From: HRBIN01 sp038891515
GTDB taxonomy: Archaea > Thermoproteota > Nitrososphaeria_A > Caldarchaeales > Caldarchaeaceae
NCBI GenBank assembly: GCA_038891515.1
Contig: JAWAEB010000002.1
Span: 1 to 57,027, forward strand
Length of the DNA: 57,027 bases
Direction: 5' to 3'
Made by a program: the position numbers and the translations under genes. A model generated the notes under the pieces. It searched no databases. It was not told where the DNA came from and saw only the letters and a program-made list of their open reading frames with translations. Positions within the stretch are counted from its first letter, which is position 1, and each line of letters begins with the position of its first letter. Shown here piece by piece: positions 25,900 through 34,542 of this stretch.

Positions 25900-26885
25900 A
25901 GCTTGACAGGGTTGGGCTGTACTTTACATCCAGCATACCTCTCAGTGAGGAGATGTTATATGCTAAGCTGGCAGACAGGTTCAACTTCACTAGCATCTGG
26001 CAGGGTGAGTCGAGGACTGAGAGAGATTCAACCGTATCACTGGCAGCCCTAGCCACTGTCACAGAGAAGGTTAGGCTTGGTACGGGAGTCTTGCACACGT
26101 GGACTCGTAATGTGGTGACGCTCGCCACGACCTTCACTACTCTTGATGAACTGAGCGGTGGGAGGGCTTGCTTAGGGATTGGGGCTCTCTGGGAGCCCAT
26201 GGCCTCCAAGATAGGTATCGACAGGAGACAGCCACTAAAGGCTGTACGTGAACATGTAACTGTTCTTCGTAAGCTCCTTAGAGGTGAGGAGGTTACCTAT
26301 CAGGGGGAATTCGTAAGGGTAAGTCAGGTTAGGCTTGAGAGGATTCCACGTAGTGTACCCGTCTATGTGGGAGCTACAGGGTTTAAGATGATGGAGATTG
26401 CGGGCGAGGTCGCGGACGGCGTCCTCCTCAACTATCTCGTCTCGCCAGACTACAACCGTAAAGCAATACAGTATATAGAGGCTGGAGCTAGGCGTGTCGG
26501 AAAGAAGATTGAGGCGATAGATCGGCCCCAGCTTCTGGCGGTTTCTTACTCCTATGACCTGGAGAAGGCATATAGGGCTGCTAGGCTCATGGTGACGGAG
26601 TACCTGGCCATGGAGCCTCATATCGCAATCGCTTCCGGCGTACCCGAGAAGTTGACACAGGAGATCAGTGAGGTTACTGGGGGATGGCCAACAACACATG
26701 AGAAGATTATAGAAGCTTCTCAGCTGGTGTCCGATAAGCTTCTGACAGAATTGATGGCTGTCGGCGACTTGGAGACATGCAGGAATAGGGTTGAGGATTA
26801 CGTGAGGGCTGGGTGCACGGAGCCACTCCTATATCCGGTAACTGGGGAGGTTCTGCCACTCATCCACTACTTCTCCATCAAATAG
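25896..26885 (+). CDS. LLM-class flavin/F420-dependent oxidoreductase
   Basis: 329 residues. RVGLYFTSSIPLSEEM at the N-terminus, EKVRLGTGVLHTWTRNVVTLA, SGGRACLGIGALWEPMASK and VPVYVGATGFKMMEIAGEVADGV define the bacterial luciferase-like fold. Start fixed by the ATGA overlap with the amidohydrolase. LLM enzymes include F420 reductases and flavin monooxygenases such as RutA, which opens uracil; a ring-modifying role in the same pathway is possible but not shown. The 3' end overlaps the next amidohydrolase, on the other strand, by eight bases. Confidence 0.8.
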   Translation: MKLDRVGLYFTSSIPLSEEMLYAKLADRFNFTSIWQGESRTERDSTVSLAALATVTEKVRLGTGVLHTWTRNVVTLATTFTTLDELSGGRACLGIGALWEPMASKIGIDRRQPLKAVREHVTVLRKLLRGEEVTYQGEFVRVSQVRLERIPRSVPVYVGATGFKMMEIAGEVADGVLLNYLVSPDYNRKAIQYIEAGARRVGKKIEAIDRPQLLAVSYSYDLEKAYRAARLMVTEYLAMEPHIAIASGVPEKLTQEISEVTGGWPTTHEKIIEASQLVSDKLLTELMAVGDLETCRNRVEDYVRAGCTEPLLYPVTGEVLPLIHYFSIK

Positions 26886-28269
26886 TCGCTAGAACGTCTA
26901 TCTCCAAGCCAGACTTCTCCAAGACTCGCGTGAGATGCCTATTGGCATCCCTTAACACCTCAGCCTCATTTAGTGTCAAAACTTTTTTATCCCTGACCAC
27001 GAACCGGCCGTCAATCATCACATCACGTACATCCTCACCTGAAGCCGAGTAGACTAGGAGTGATAGAGGGTTGGAGATGGGTGTGACTGACGGCCTGCTC
27101 AGCTGCACAACCACCAAGTCAGCCTTCTTACCTTTTTCTAGGCTTCCCAGCTCATGCGAGCGGCCTACCGCTTTAGCCCCATTCCTCGTCGCCATCTCCA
27201 AAACGTCCCAAGCTGAGATTGTCCCCGGGTCCGTGGTCCTGCCCTTCTGGAGTATCGATGCCAGCTTCATCTCCCTAACCATGTCATAGCAATCGTTGCT
27301 GGGGCCTCCATCGCATCCAAGCCCCACATTCACCCCGTGTCCCAGCATATCCGATACGGGTGCAATACCTGAGCCGAGCTTGAGGTTGGAGGAGGGGCAG
27401 TGGGCCACAGTTGACCCGGTGGCGGCGAACTTCCCCATATCTTCATAGTTTAGCCAAACACAGTGGGCGAAAACCCTCCTATCACCCAGCAGCCCAAATT
27501 TTTCAAGAAATCCTGAGGTGCTGGACTTGTAGGTATTCCTGTAGTATTCGATGTCTTCTCTAATTTCCGCCACATGCATGGTGATTCCCGTGTTGAACTC
27601 TTTTGCGATGGCTGCTGACTCGTGGAGGAGTTCTTCTGAGACAGCCCCTGCTGATCTTAGGCCAAGCCACACATCTATCCTGCCATCCGCCCTACCTGCC
27701 CACCTACGGTGCATGGTTTTGAACTCGCTGAGACACTGCTCCTTTTCCTCGGCCATGCCCGGATGTATGACATCTTCAGCTCCTGAATAGCCCCTCATAT
27801 CCATGATCGATTTAGATAGTACTCCTCTTATCCCGGACCTCTCCACAAGCTCAGCTACACCGTCAAACCCATACCTACTGTGCAGGAGAGACTCAACGAA
27901 GCATGTGGTACCAGTCTTGAGCATCTCAAGGATGCAGAGTGCCGCACTAGCCCTACCGTCCGCATGGTCATACACACCCTGAAGCGGCCAGATCCAGTTC
28001 TTCAGCCATGGTACAAGTGTCAAATTATCGGGCACCACACCGCGGATGAGAGCTTGAGCCAGATGGACATGGGTGTCCACAAGTCCAGGTATTATCACAC
28101 AGTTCTCGGCCTCTACCACCTCGGCGCCGGCTGCATATTGCATAACGTCGTCGTATCCACTAACCATCGATATAACACCATCCTCGACGAGCACACCACC
28201 ACGACGCAATATCCTCCTACTACCATCCACCGGTATGACAAATCCTCCCTTCAACAGTATTCTGCTCAA
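26878..28269 (-). CDS. Amidohydrolase of the guanine/MTA-SAH deaminase group
   Basis: 463 residues from a TTG at 28269. VDTHVHLAQALIRG (metal HxH), TGITMHVAEI, FAHCVWL, VAHCPSSNLKLGSGIAPV and LGCDGGPSNDCYDM are the full COG0402 deaminase signature set. Family members deaminate guanine, cytosine, adenosine derivatives or triazines with Zn or Fe. With the molybdenum hydroxylases and the nucleoside-type importer next door, nucleobase deamination is the natural inference. The start lies about 30 bases from an AT box at 28295-28303; the frame is open 15 codons further upstream. Confidence 0.82.
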   Translation of the reverse strand: MSRILLKGGFVIPVDGSRRILRRGGVLVEDGVISMVSGYDDVMQYAAGAEVVEAENCVIIPGLVDTHVHLAQALIRGVVPDNLTLVPWLKNWIWPLQGVYDHADGRASAALCILEMLKTGTTCFVESLLHSRYGFDGVAELVERSGIRGVLSKSIMDMRGYSGAEDVIHPGMAEEKEQCLSEFKTMHRRWAGRADGRIDVWLGLRSAGAVSEELLHESAAIAKEFNTGITMHVAEIREDIEYYRNTYKSSTSGFLEKFGLLGDRRVFAHCVWLNYEDMGKFAATGSTVAHCPSSNLKLGSGIAPVSDMLGHGVNVGLGCDGGPSNDCYDMVREMKLASILQKGRTTDPGTISAWDVLEMATRNGAKAVGRSHELGSLEKGKKADLVVVQLSRPSVTPISNPLSLLVYSASGEDVRDVMIDGRFVVRDKKVLTLNEAEVLRDANRHLTRVLEKSGLEIDVLATI

Positions 28270-28294
28270 GACGTTGATGGTGGGGTGGTTGTTG

Positions 28295-28322
28295 GATAAA
28301 TAGTTTGGCAACACTTATATAG
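28295..28322. promoter_or_regulatory. Divergent promoters of amidohydrolase and BMP binding protein
   Basis: Plus strand ACTTATATAG (28313-28322) is centred about 27 bases before the ATG at 28344. Minus strand CTATTTATCC (28304-28295) is about 30 bases before the TTG at 28269. Confidence 0.45.
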
Positions 28323-28343
28323 CATTGAGGGCGGACGGACCGC

Positions 28344-29414
28344 ATGACAAGTCGTAGCGTCATAATAGCCGTGGTCGTTGTGGTGGTGGCGGCCGTAATC
28401 GCTGTATCCCTGCTAACCATTCCACTGAGGCAGCAGGCCGGTCCAACACCCAGTGGGAAATTTCGGATCGCGTTGATCCTGCCAGGCTCGGTAACAGATA
28501 GTGGCTGGAACGCAAAGATGTTCATAGACGCTCAGAAGGCTGCCAAAGACTTGGATTTCGAGCTGGAGGTGGTGGAGGGTGTCGGACAAGCCGGACCAGC
28601 AGTTGACTCCACAATAAGATCCTTTGCAGAGAAAGGATTCAACATCATAGTGACTTGGACGATAGGCCATCAGGATGCTGTTCTGAGAATAGCCCCCGAC
28701 TTCCCCAACACATTCTTCGTCGGCGTAGCCTTCTTTAAGTTCAACGACCTACCCAATGTTGTGTCAGCCGTTGACTCGATATATCAGGCTGCCTACCTCT
28801 CTGGTATGGTGGCGGGTGCTGTAACAAAAACCAACACAATTGGATTCATGGGTGGGCAGCAGTTCCCAACCCAGAATGCTGTGGCCAACGCATTTCTAGA
28901 AGGCGCCAAACGGGTGAACCCCAATGTCAAACTGATATGGGCTTACAATGGCGTTTGGGATGACGTGAATAAGGGCAGGGAGACGGCTCTAGCCCTGATA
29001 GCCCGAGGAGCGGATGTCATACAGCTTAGGGGTGATGGCATAACTCTGGGTGGCATTCAAGCATGCTCACTACGAGGGGTTTTCTGCGTGGGCGATGTGG
29101 CAGACCAAAACGCATTATCGCCTCAGGCAGTCATAACCAGCAACGTCTACGACCATACACTACTCTTCAAGGAAATTGTAGAACGATATAAGGCCGGAAC
29201 CCTAGCGCCTAAAGACCCAACCAACTTCGATCAGCACATAATATGGAGATACACACTCGCCAACGGAGGAGCCTATATAGCGCCGTTCTATGAACAGGAC
29301 AGTCTAGTACCACAGCATGTTAAGGACTTGATCAGGCAAGTGATTGAGGACGCAAAAGCAGGGCGGTTCGATGTACCTTTTAACGGCGAACCACCGGCCG
29401 GCGAGCAGGCTTAA
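28344..29414 (+). CDS. BMP-family substrate-binding protein (nucleoside-type ABC importer)
   Basis: 356 residues. An N-terminal signal anchor (residues 6-26, valine-rich) has no lipobox cysteine. The BMP domain follows: RIALILPGSVTDSGWN, the TIGFMGGQQFPTQNAVANAF region and GIQACSLRGVFCVGDVADQ. BMP proteins (BmpA/PnrA) bind purine nucleosides; ligand here is inferred from family and context. A T-run follows the stop. The permease and ATPase genes are on the other strand 0.8 kb away, so the system is split between two transcription units. Confidence 0.85.
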   Translation: MTSRSVIIAVVVVVVAAVIAVSLLTIPLRQQAGPTPSGKFRIALILPGSVTDSGWNAKMFIDAQKAAKDLDFELEVVEGVGQAGPAVDSTIRSFAEKGFNIIVTWTIGHQDAVLRIAPDFPNTFFVGVAFFKFNDLPNVVSAVDSIYQAAYLSGMVAGAVTKTNTIGFMGGQQFPTQNAVANAFLEGAKRVNPNVKLIWAYNGVWDDVNKGRETALALIARGADVIQLRGDGITLGGIQACSLRGVFCVGDVADQNALSPQAVITSNVYDHTLLFKEIVERYKAGTLAPKDPTNFDQHIIWRYTLANGGAYIAPFYEQDSLVPQHVKDLIRQVIEDAKAGRFDVPFNGEPPAGEQA

Positions 29415-29425
29415 CAAAGCTACTG

Positions 29426-29437
29426 CCTTTTTTATTG
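29426..29437 (+). terminator. T-run terminator after the BMP gene
   Basis: CCTTTTTTATT lies 12 bases after the stop at 29414 and directly before the ATG at 29440. It fits an archaeal oligo-T terminator. Confidence 0.5.
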
Positions 29438-29439
29438 CG

Positions 29440-30327
29440 ATGCAATTAAACAGGACCGTTGGACTCTCACTCATTGGTTTATCTATCTCGCTAGCCCTGA
29501 TGACTTTTTGCGGTGATGAGGGAGACATGCCTAGACTTCCCTATGAAGGGTTGATAGCGATGTACCGGTATGTAAAATACACGGATTTCCCCGGCGGTCA
29601 GACCTTTGAGAACAGTACCACACTAGTCATCTATAAGCGGCAGGTCACAGACGATGTTTTCCTAGTAGATGCCTTGGACCAGCTTAACTTTTTCCCAGAT
29701 ATGCTAGCAGACCTCTCTAGGGGAATATACCTATCTGGAGTTCACACTGGCCGTTCAATCATCCATATTATAAGACCGGATAGGCTTTTGGAGGATACTC
29801 TGAGACTTGATGACCGTGTGCTCAAAATACACCCGCCTGAGAAGCTACAACTTAATGGGTTTGAAATTGAGGCTATCAGGGTTTCCGGCGAGAACTTCAT
29901 CTACTACAGTGATGGTGGATACCTTTCTGAGACTAACGTCATCTGGTTTGAACGCAGAACCGGATTGATGTTGAGGTCGGAAGGCAGGGCTGAGGGATAC
30001 GGTGTGACGTCGGGTTTTCTCAGCACATTTACTCAGGTTAGCCTAGTGGACAGCGGAGCTGACAATGACGGTGATGGAATGACTGATTACAAGGAGCTTC
30101 TTCTCAAAACTAACCCATTAAGTGCAGACACTGACCATGACCTATTCCCTGACGGTATTGATGCCATGCCATGGGGAAGGCTTATCCCGGCGTGGCCGTT
30201 GATGGCGGTTCTGGGGATGGCGGGCGCCGTCCTATTCTCCACGTCTGTAGGGCTGGGTGAGAGACCCCGGAACCGCCGCCCTCCTAGTCAGTATAATGAG
30301 CACCACTATGGTGAGGACGTAGGGTAA
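29440..30327 (+). CDS. Exported protein with thrombospondin type-3-like calcium repeats and C-terminal anchor
   Basis: 295 residues from the ATG at 29440. A signal sequence (about 5-25) is followed by an unassigned beta-rich domain (about 30-200) and acidic TSP3-like repeats DNDGDGMTDYKE and DTDHDLFPDGIDAMP (about 206-245), which usually bind Ca2+. Then come a hydrophobic helix (about 252-272) and a basic, His-rich tail. An outward-facing, membrane-anchored protein is inferred. The last 96 bases overlap the end of the permease gene on the other strand, so both C-termini share DNA. Confidence 0.7.
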   Translation: MQLNRTVGLSLIGLSISLALMTFCGDEGDMPRLPYEGLIAMYRYVKYTDFPGGQTFENSTTLVIYKRQVTDDVFLVDALDQLNFFPDMLADLSRGIYLSGVHTGRSIIHIIRPDRLLEDTLRLDDRVLKIHPPEKLQLNGFEIEAIRVSGENFIYYSDGGYLSETNVIWFERRTGLMLRSEGRAEGYGVTSGFLSTFTQVSLVDSGADNDGDGMTDYKELLLKTNPLSADTDHDLFPDGIDAMPWGRLIPAWPLMAVLGMAGAVLFSTSVGLGERPRNRRPPSQYNEHHYGEDVG

Positions 30328-31155
30328 GGTCTGAAGTATGTTATAGCCTATTGGTACTTGGAGGATCTGTAGTCCTATCTGTATGGAGTCCGTCGTCCCA
30401 AATATTATGGCGCCTATCAGGGTTCTTATGGGGTTCCAATTCCCGAAAATCACTATGGCTAGGCTGAGAAAACCTCTGCCAGCAACCATGTTCTCCCTAA
30501 AGAATCCCACATCAAGGACTAGATAGGCACCTGCAGCTGAGGCAGCCAAGCTGCCCAGAAGGACGGCCACGTACCTAACCCTATACACGTTCACTCCCTG
30601 TGCATCAGCTGCCCTAGGATTGTCGCCTACCGCCCTGACCTTAAGCCCCCATCTGGTTCGGAAAAGCAGATAGTAGATCAGAGGAACCAATACTACTGTT
30701 CCATAGGTGAATATGTTTTGGCTGAAGAGTATTACACCTATGACCGGGAGATCGGCCAGCAGTGGGAGGCGGATGGGCTGGAGGCTGGGTATTGTTTGAG
30801 GTATTAGTGAAGTGCCGTAGCTTGCCCTAAATAAAAAAGCACTGAGTCCTGCAGCGAAGATGAAAAGGCTAAACCCCATCACTATCTGGTTTCCGTGTAG
30901 CGTCACGGTGACGAAGGCGAAAAGAAGTCCCCATAGAAGACCCAACAATAGAGCGGACATCAGCCCCAGACCTTGGGATTGTGTCTGGACAGCAGCCGTG
31001 TAGGCTACGAATGCGGCTAGGCTCATCAACCCTTCTATGGATAGGTTCATCACACCCGACTTTTCACTTATGGTCTCACCGAGTGCGGCCAGCAATAGTG
31101 GCGTCGCCAGTCTAACGCCCCCCGCTACAAGCAGGACGAGAAAGTCCTCAACCAC
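30232..31155 (-). CDS. Nucleoside-type ABC transporter permease (YufQ-like)
   Basis: 307 residues, about eight to nine membrane helices. LAALGETISEKSGVMNLSIEGLM near the N-terminus and WGLKVRAVGDNPRAADAQGVNVY, the coupling loop, are hallmarks of the BPD_transp_2 permeases that work with BMP binding proteins. It is the second of two permeases, overlapping its partner by eight bases. The C-terminal 31 codons overlap the TSP3 gene on the opposite strand. Confidence 0.88.
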   Translation of the reverse strand: MVEDFLVLLVAGGVRLATPLLLAALGETISEKSGVMNLSIEGLMSLAAFVAYTAAVQTQSQGLGLMSALLLGLLWGLLFAFVTVTLHGNQIVMGFSLFIFAAGLSAFLFRASYGTSLIPQTIPSLQPIRLPLLADLPVIGVILFSQNIFTYGTVVLVPLIYYLLFRTRWGLKVRAVGDNPRAADAQGVNVYRVRYVAVLLGSLAASAAGAYLVLDVGFFRENMVAGRGFLSLAIVIFGNWNPIRTLIGAIIFGTTDSIQIGLQILQVPIGYNILQTLPYVLTIVVLIILTRRAAVPGSLTQPYRRGE

Positions 31156-32182
31156 GTCTCATCCACCTGAATATCGTTTCGAAGACTACGGTGAGCGCTA
31201 AGACTGAGCCGACGAAGAAGGATACTACTGCAACTGGGACTCCAGCACCCCGCTGCATAGCAAACCCTCCGTTGGTGAGAACCCCCATCAGAATAGCTAT
31301 CATGAGGGCTCCATAGGGATTCTGCCTGCCTAGAAGAGCCACGACTATGCCAGTGAATCCGAAGCCTAAGGAGAAACCGTCTACGAGGTGGAAGTTAACA
31401 GCGAATATCTCTATCATGCCAGCTAGTCCTGATATTCCGCCGCTGACCATACCCACCATTAGGAGTGTCCTAACTGTGTCAATCCCGCCATACCTTGCTG
31501 CCTTCTCACTTGATCCCACGGCCCTAATACCGTATCCTAAGACAGTGAAGTTGAGTATCCACCACATTAAGGGTACTAGGGCAATTCCGATGAGAAAACC
31601 TGCATGTAGTCTAGTGCCGGGAACGAGTTTGGGGATTCTCAGATGCTCTGGAATTTCATAGGACCAGAGCTGCAATGACTCAGGGGGTTTTATACCCCAA
31701 GGTGGGACTGTGGCAACCAAGTGGCTTGTAATCAACATGGCGACGAAAGTCAGCATAAGAGAGGTAATCACCTCGTTAGCGCCGAATCTTGTCTTAAGCA
31801 ACGCGGGTATCAAACCCCATATGGCTCCACCCGCAAAGCCTAGAAGTACCAGCACAGGCAACCCAACAGCAGGACTTAACCCTGATACTGCTAGAACACC
31901 TAGAGTGGAAAATATCGCTCCCATGTGAAGCTGCCCTTCTGCACCAATGTTCCAAAACTTGGCTGTGAAAGCTGGTATTAGCGCTAGCCCCGTCAGGAGT
32001 ATAGGCGTCGTAACCACCAGCGTCTCTGCGATGGCCGAATAACCTCCGAGGCTCTCAATCAATAACGAAGCGTAGGCTCTATTGGGGTCCTTTCCAAGGG
32101 CCTGTATTATGATATAGGTGGCTCCCAATGATACAGCCACACCTAAGCCATGAGCGGCTACTATTAGATAACCACTCTTCAA
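31148..32182 (-). CDS. Nucleoside-type ABC transporter permease (YufP-like)
   Basis: 344 residues, polytopic. FTAKFWNIGAEGQLHMGAIFSTLG, KTRFGANEVITSLMLTFVA and GYGIRAVGSSEKAARYGGID are typical of the larger permease of BMP-type importers. Its ATG overlaps the ATPase stop by four bases, so the three genes are one operon (ATPase, permease 1, permease 2). Confidence 0.88.
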   Translation of the reverse strand: MKSGYLIVAAHGLGVAVSLGATYIIIQALGKDPNRAYASLLIESLGGYSAIAETLVVTTPILLTGLALIPAFTAKFWNIGAEGQLHMGAIFSTLGVLAVSGLSPAVGLPVLVLLGFAGGAIWGLIPALLKTRFGANEVITSLMLTFVAMLITSHLVATVPPWGIKPPESLQLWSYEIPEHLRIPKLVPGTRLHAGFLIGIALVPLMWWILNFTVLGYGIRAVGSSEKAARYGGIDTVRTLLMVGMVSGGISGLAGMIEIFAVNFHLVDGFSLGFGFTGIVVALLGRQNPYGALMIAILMGVLTNGGFAMQRGAGVPVAVVSFFVGSVLALTVVFETIFRWMRRG

Positions 32183-33693
32183 GCGGCTACACCGGTCATC
32201 AAGGCGCCAATGTAGTTCAGATCATTTTTTCGTTCATCGTTCACGGCTGTGAGCTTCCCCTCAAACATCACAGCAATTCTATCACTCAGCTCAATAACCT
32301 CGTCTAAATCCTCTGAAGCCAGGAGAACTCCTGCACCTCGGTTTCTAGCCTCTACAAGCTTGCTCCTCACAAATGCTGTGGCTGCTAGGTCAAGACCCTT
32401 GGTGGGACTTGCGGCCAGAATCACAGCCGGTGACCTGTATAGCTCACGGGCTACGACGAGCCGCTGTATGTTGCCGCCTGAAAGCTTCTCCACAGGGATG
32501 TTGAGGTCGGAGGCTTTGATGTCATACTCGGAGACGAGTCTTGAGGCGATGGCCTCCATCTCTTTCCTTCGGATTATCATCCCATTTCTTGTGAGGTGTG
32601 CGTCCAGCATTCCAAGGACTAGGTTATGCCTAATAGGTAGGTCTGGTAGCACACCCGTCTCAATCCTGTCCTCGGGAATATAAGTTACCCCAAGTTTCCT
32701 CAGTCTGCCTGGAGAATACTTTGAGATATCCATGTCTCCCAACAGAACTCGGCCAGCTACCTTTCTCCTGAGTCCATAGATTGCCTCCAACAGTTCTCTC
32801 TGGCCATTACCTGCAACTCCTGCTATCCCCAATATCTCCCCCCCTCTAAGGTGAAGCGAAATGCCTTTCAAGGCTTTTACACCCTTATCATTCAAGACTT
32901 CCAGCCCCTCGACCTTAAGCAGCGGGTTATGCTGTTCTGCGTTTACCATCGTATCACGTGAAGCTGTAGACAAGTCAGAACCAATCATGAACCTAACGAG
33001 AGACCGCTTATCAATCTCACTGGTTTTGAATGAACCTACGACCCTTCCCTTTCTGAGGACGGTCACACGGTTTGTTATTCCCATAACCTCGTTGAGCTTG
33101 TGACTCACCAAAATGATTGATTTTCCCATCTCTGACATGGACTTGAGCCCTTTAAAAAGTGAGCTGGCCTCCAGCGGTGTAAGAACAGATGTGGGCTCGT
33201 CAAAGATGAGTATGTCTGCTCTCCGTATAAGTAGCCTCAGTATCTCAACCCGTTGTTTTTCACCAACTGATAACTGCCATATCTTGGCATTGGGGTCCAC
33301 CTTTAGATTATAGGTTGTGACAGCATCTTCAATTCTTTTTTTCAACACTTCGTCGTTCATGCTATGATGCTGGTCGAGACCTAGTGCTATGTTCTCGGTT
33401 ACTGTGAGAGAGTTGACGAGAGTGAAGTGCTGATGCACCATTCCCACACCTCTCTTTATAGCATCTAACGGAGACCTCAGCTGTACCTTTTCACCTCTTA
33501 TGTATATCTCTCCAGCATCTGGCTTAACTAGTCCTGAGAGAATATTCATCAGAGTCGTCTTACCAGCACCGTTTTCGCCTAGCAAGCCATGTATCTCGCC
33601 TGGATGGAGAGTGAACGTAACATGTTCGTTGGCTGTGACTCCTGGATACTTCTTCGTAATACCCACCATGGACACTACTGGTTTTTCCACCAA
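32179..33693 (-). CDS. Nucleoside-type ABC transporter ATPase, tandem domains (YufO-like)
   Basis: 504 residues with two ABC domains. Domain 1 has Walker A GENGAGKTT at 39-47 and signature LSVGEKQRVEILRLL. Domain 2 (from about 260) has the degenerate loop GVAGNGQRE and signature LSGGNIQRLVVARELYR, as in sugar and nucleoside ATPases of this class. It energises uptake by the two following permeases. TTG start at 33693 (GTG at 33690 possible), about 30 bases from an AT box. Confidence 0.88.
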   Translation of the reverse strand: MVEKPVVSMVGITKKYPGVTANEHVTFTLHPGEIHGLLGENGAGKTTLMNILSGLVKPDAGEIYIRGEKVQLRSPLDAIKRGVGMVHQHFTLVNSLTVTENIALGLDQHHSMNDEVLKKRIEDAVTTYNLKVDPNAKIWQLSVGEKQRVEILRLLIRRADILIFDEPTSVLTPLEASSLFKGLKSMSEMGKSIILVSHKLNEVMGITNRVTVLRKGRVVGSFKTSEIDKRSLVRFMIGSDLSTASRDTMVNAEQHNPLLKVEGLEVLNDKGVKALKGISLHLRGGEILGIAGVAGNGQRELLEAIYGLRRKVAGRVLLGDMDISKYSPGRLRKLGVTYIPEDRIETGVLPDLPIRHNLVLGMLDAHLTRNGMIIRRKEMEAIASRLVSEYDIKASDLNIPVEKLSGGNIQRLVVARELYRSPAVILAASPTKGLDLAATAFVRSKLVEARNRGAGVLLASEDLDEVIELSDRIAVMFEGKLTAVNDERKNDLNYIGALMTGVAA

Positions 33694-33718
33694 TTCTGAG
33701 AAAAGCCCTAGACCCCCC

Positions 33719-33782
33719 TAATAATAGTTTATCGGGTTGCCGGGGCTGTCCTCCATAGACCATAGGTACTCCACTATTAAAT
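33719..33782. promoter_or_regulatory. Divergent promoter region of the ABC operon and secreted-protein gene
   Basis: Minus strand CTATTATTAG near 33727-33719 is about 30 bases from the ATPase start at 33693. Plus strand CTATTAAATA (33773-33782) is about 25 bases before the TTG at 33800. Confidence 0.4.
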
Positions 33783-33799
33783 AGGTCCGGGGTACATGG

Positions 33800-34354
33800 T
33801 TGGTTGAGGTGAATCAATTGAGAAAGCTTGAGGTTTTGATGTTGGTTGTCGCCTCGCTCGCCGCCGTCTCTGTAGGTGTGGTCGCCGCCAGCTCGATGCA
33901 ATACCAGGCTGGTTTCCAACCTGCTCACTGGAGGTTTCCATGGCGTGGAGGTCCACATGGTCCTTGGGGTAACGTGACCGTCAACTCCGAGGAGATAGTG
34001 GTTTCTGGTGTGATTGCGGACGCCGAATTTGGCAGACTGGTCGTTGATGCGAGTGGGCAGACCGTGAATATGCACGCCCCTCCACTCTGGAACGTCACCG
34101 GCTCAGTCCTCTCATACTTTAGACTCTTTGCCGAGGACTTTCTCAACAAGGGTGACAGGGTGGAGATGACTGTGATGCGTATAACTATTACAGGTGCGGA
34201 CGGGCAGACGCTTGTCAGATATTTTGTGAAGACGATAAGAGACCTGACAACCGGAATTGAGGCAAGCTCTATACCTACCCATCATCTTCGCCGTGAAGGA
34301 ATAGGTGGATCTGCTAACCTACCACCAACAGTCATAAATTGGAGCGGTATGTAA
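33800..34354 (+). CDS. Hypothetical secreted protein
   Basis: 184 residues. A signal peptide (residues ~10-31, LMLVVASLAAVSVGVVAASS) is followed by a Trp/Gly/His/Pro-rich stretch (HWRFPWRGGPHGPW) and a beta-rich domain with NVTVNSEEIVVSGVIADAEFGRLVVD, which resembles small OB-like exported domains. No family recognised. Possible N-glycosylation sequons (NVT, NWS) are present. TTG start suits the TATA spacing. It stands between the nucleoside importer and the Nramp gene, with no clear functional link. Confidence 0.6.
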   Translation: MVEVNQLRKLEVLMLVVASLAAVSVGVVAASSMQYQAGFQPAHWRFPWRGGPHGPWGNVTVNSEEIVVSGVIADAEFGRLVVDASGQTVNMHAPPLWNVTGSVLSYFRLFAEDFLNKGDRVEMTVMRITITGADGQTLVRYFVKTIRDLTTGIEASSIPTHHLRREGIGGSANLPPTVINWSGM

Positions 34355-34542
34355 GAAGCGTGTGTGTCTAATCTGGCTGGTGGCTGCTATAACAGTAGGC
34401 GTCGACCTAGCCAGCCCCTCTTTTTCTTAATTTTCAGCAGCGGTGGGTGACAACTCGGGCTACAACCACAACTATTCAGACAACTGAGGACCAACATAAT
34501 GTTAATCGTGGACAGCTGCATGTATGTCTTTCTCGTAACGAT

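Noticed and set aside
34355..34542. Short 22-codon hydrophobic frame after the secreted protein.
   Set aside because: Too short, and followed at once by a T-run; more likely 3' untranslated sequence.
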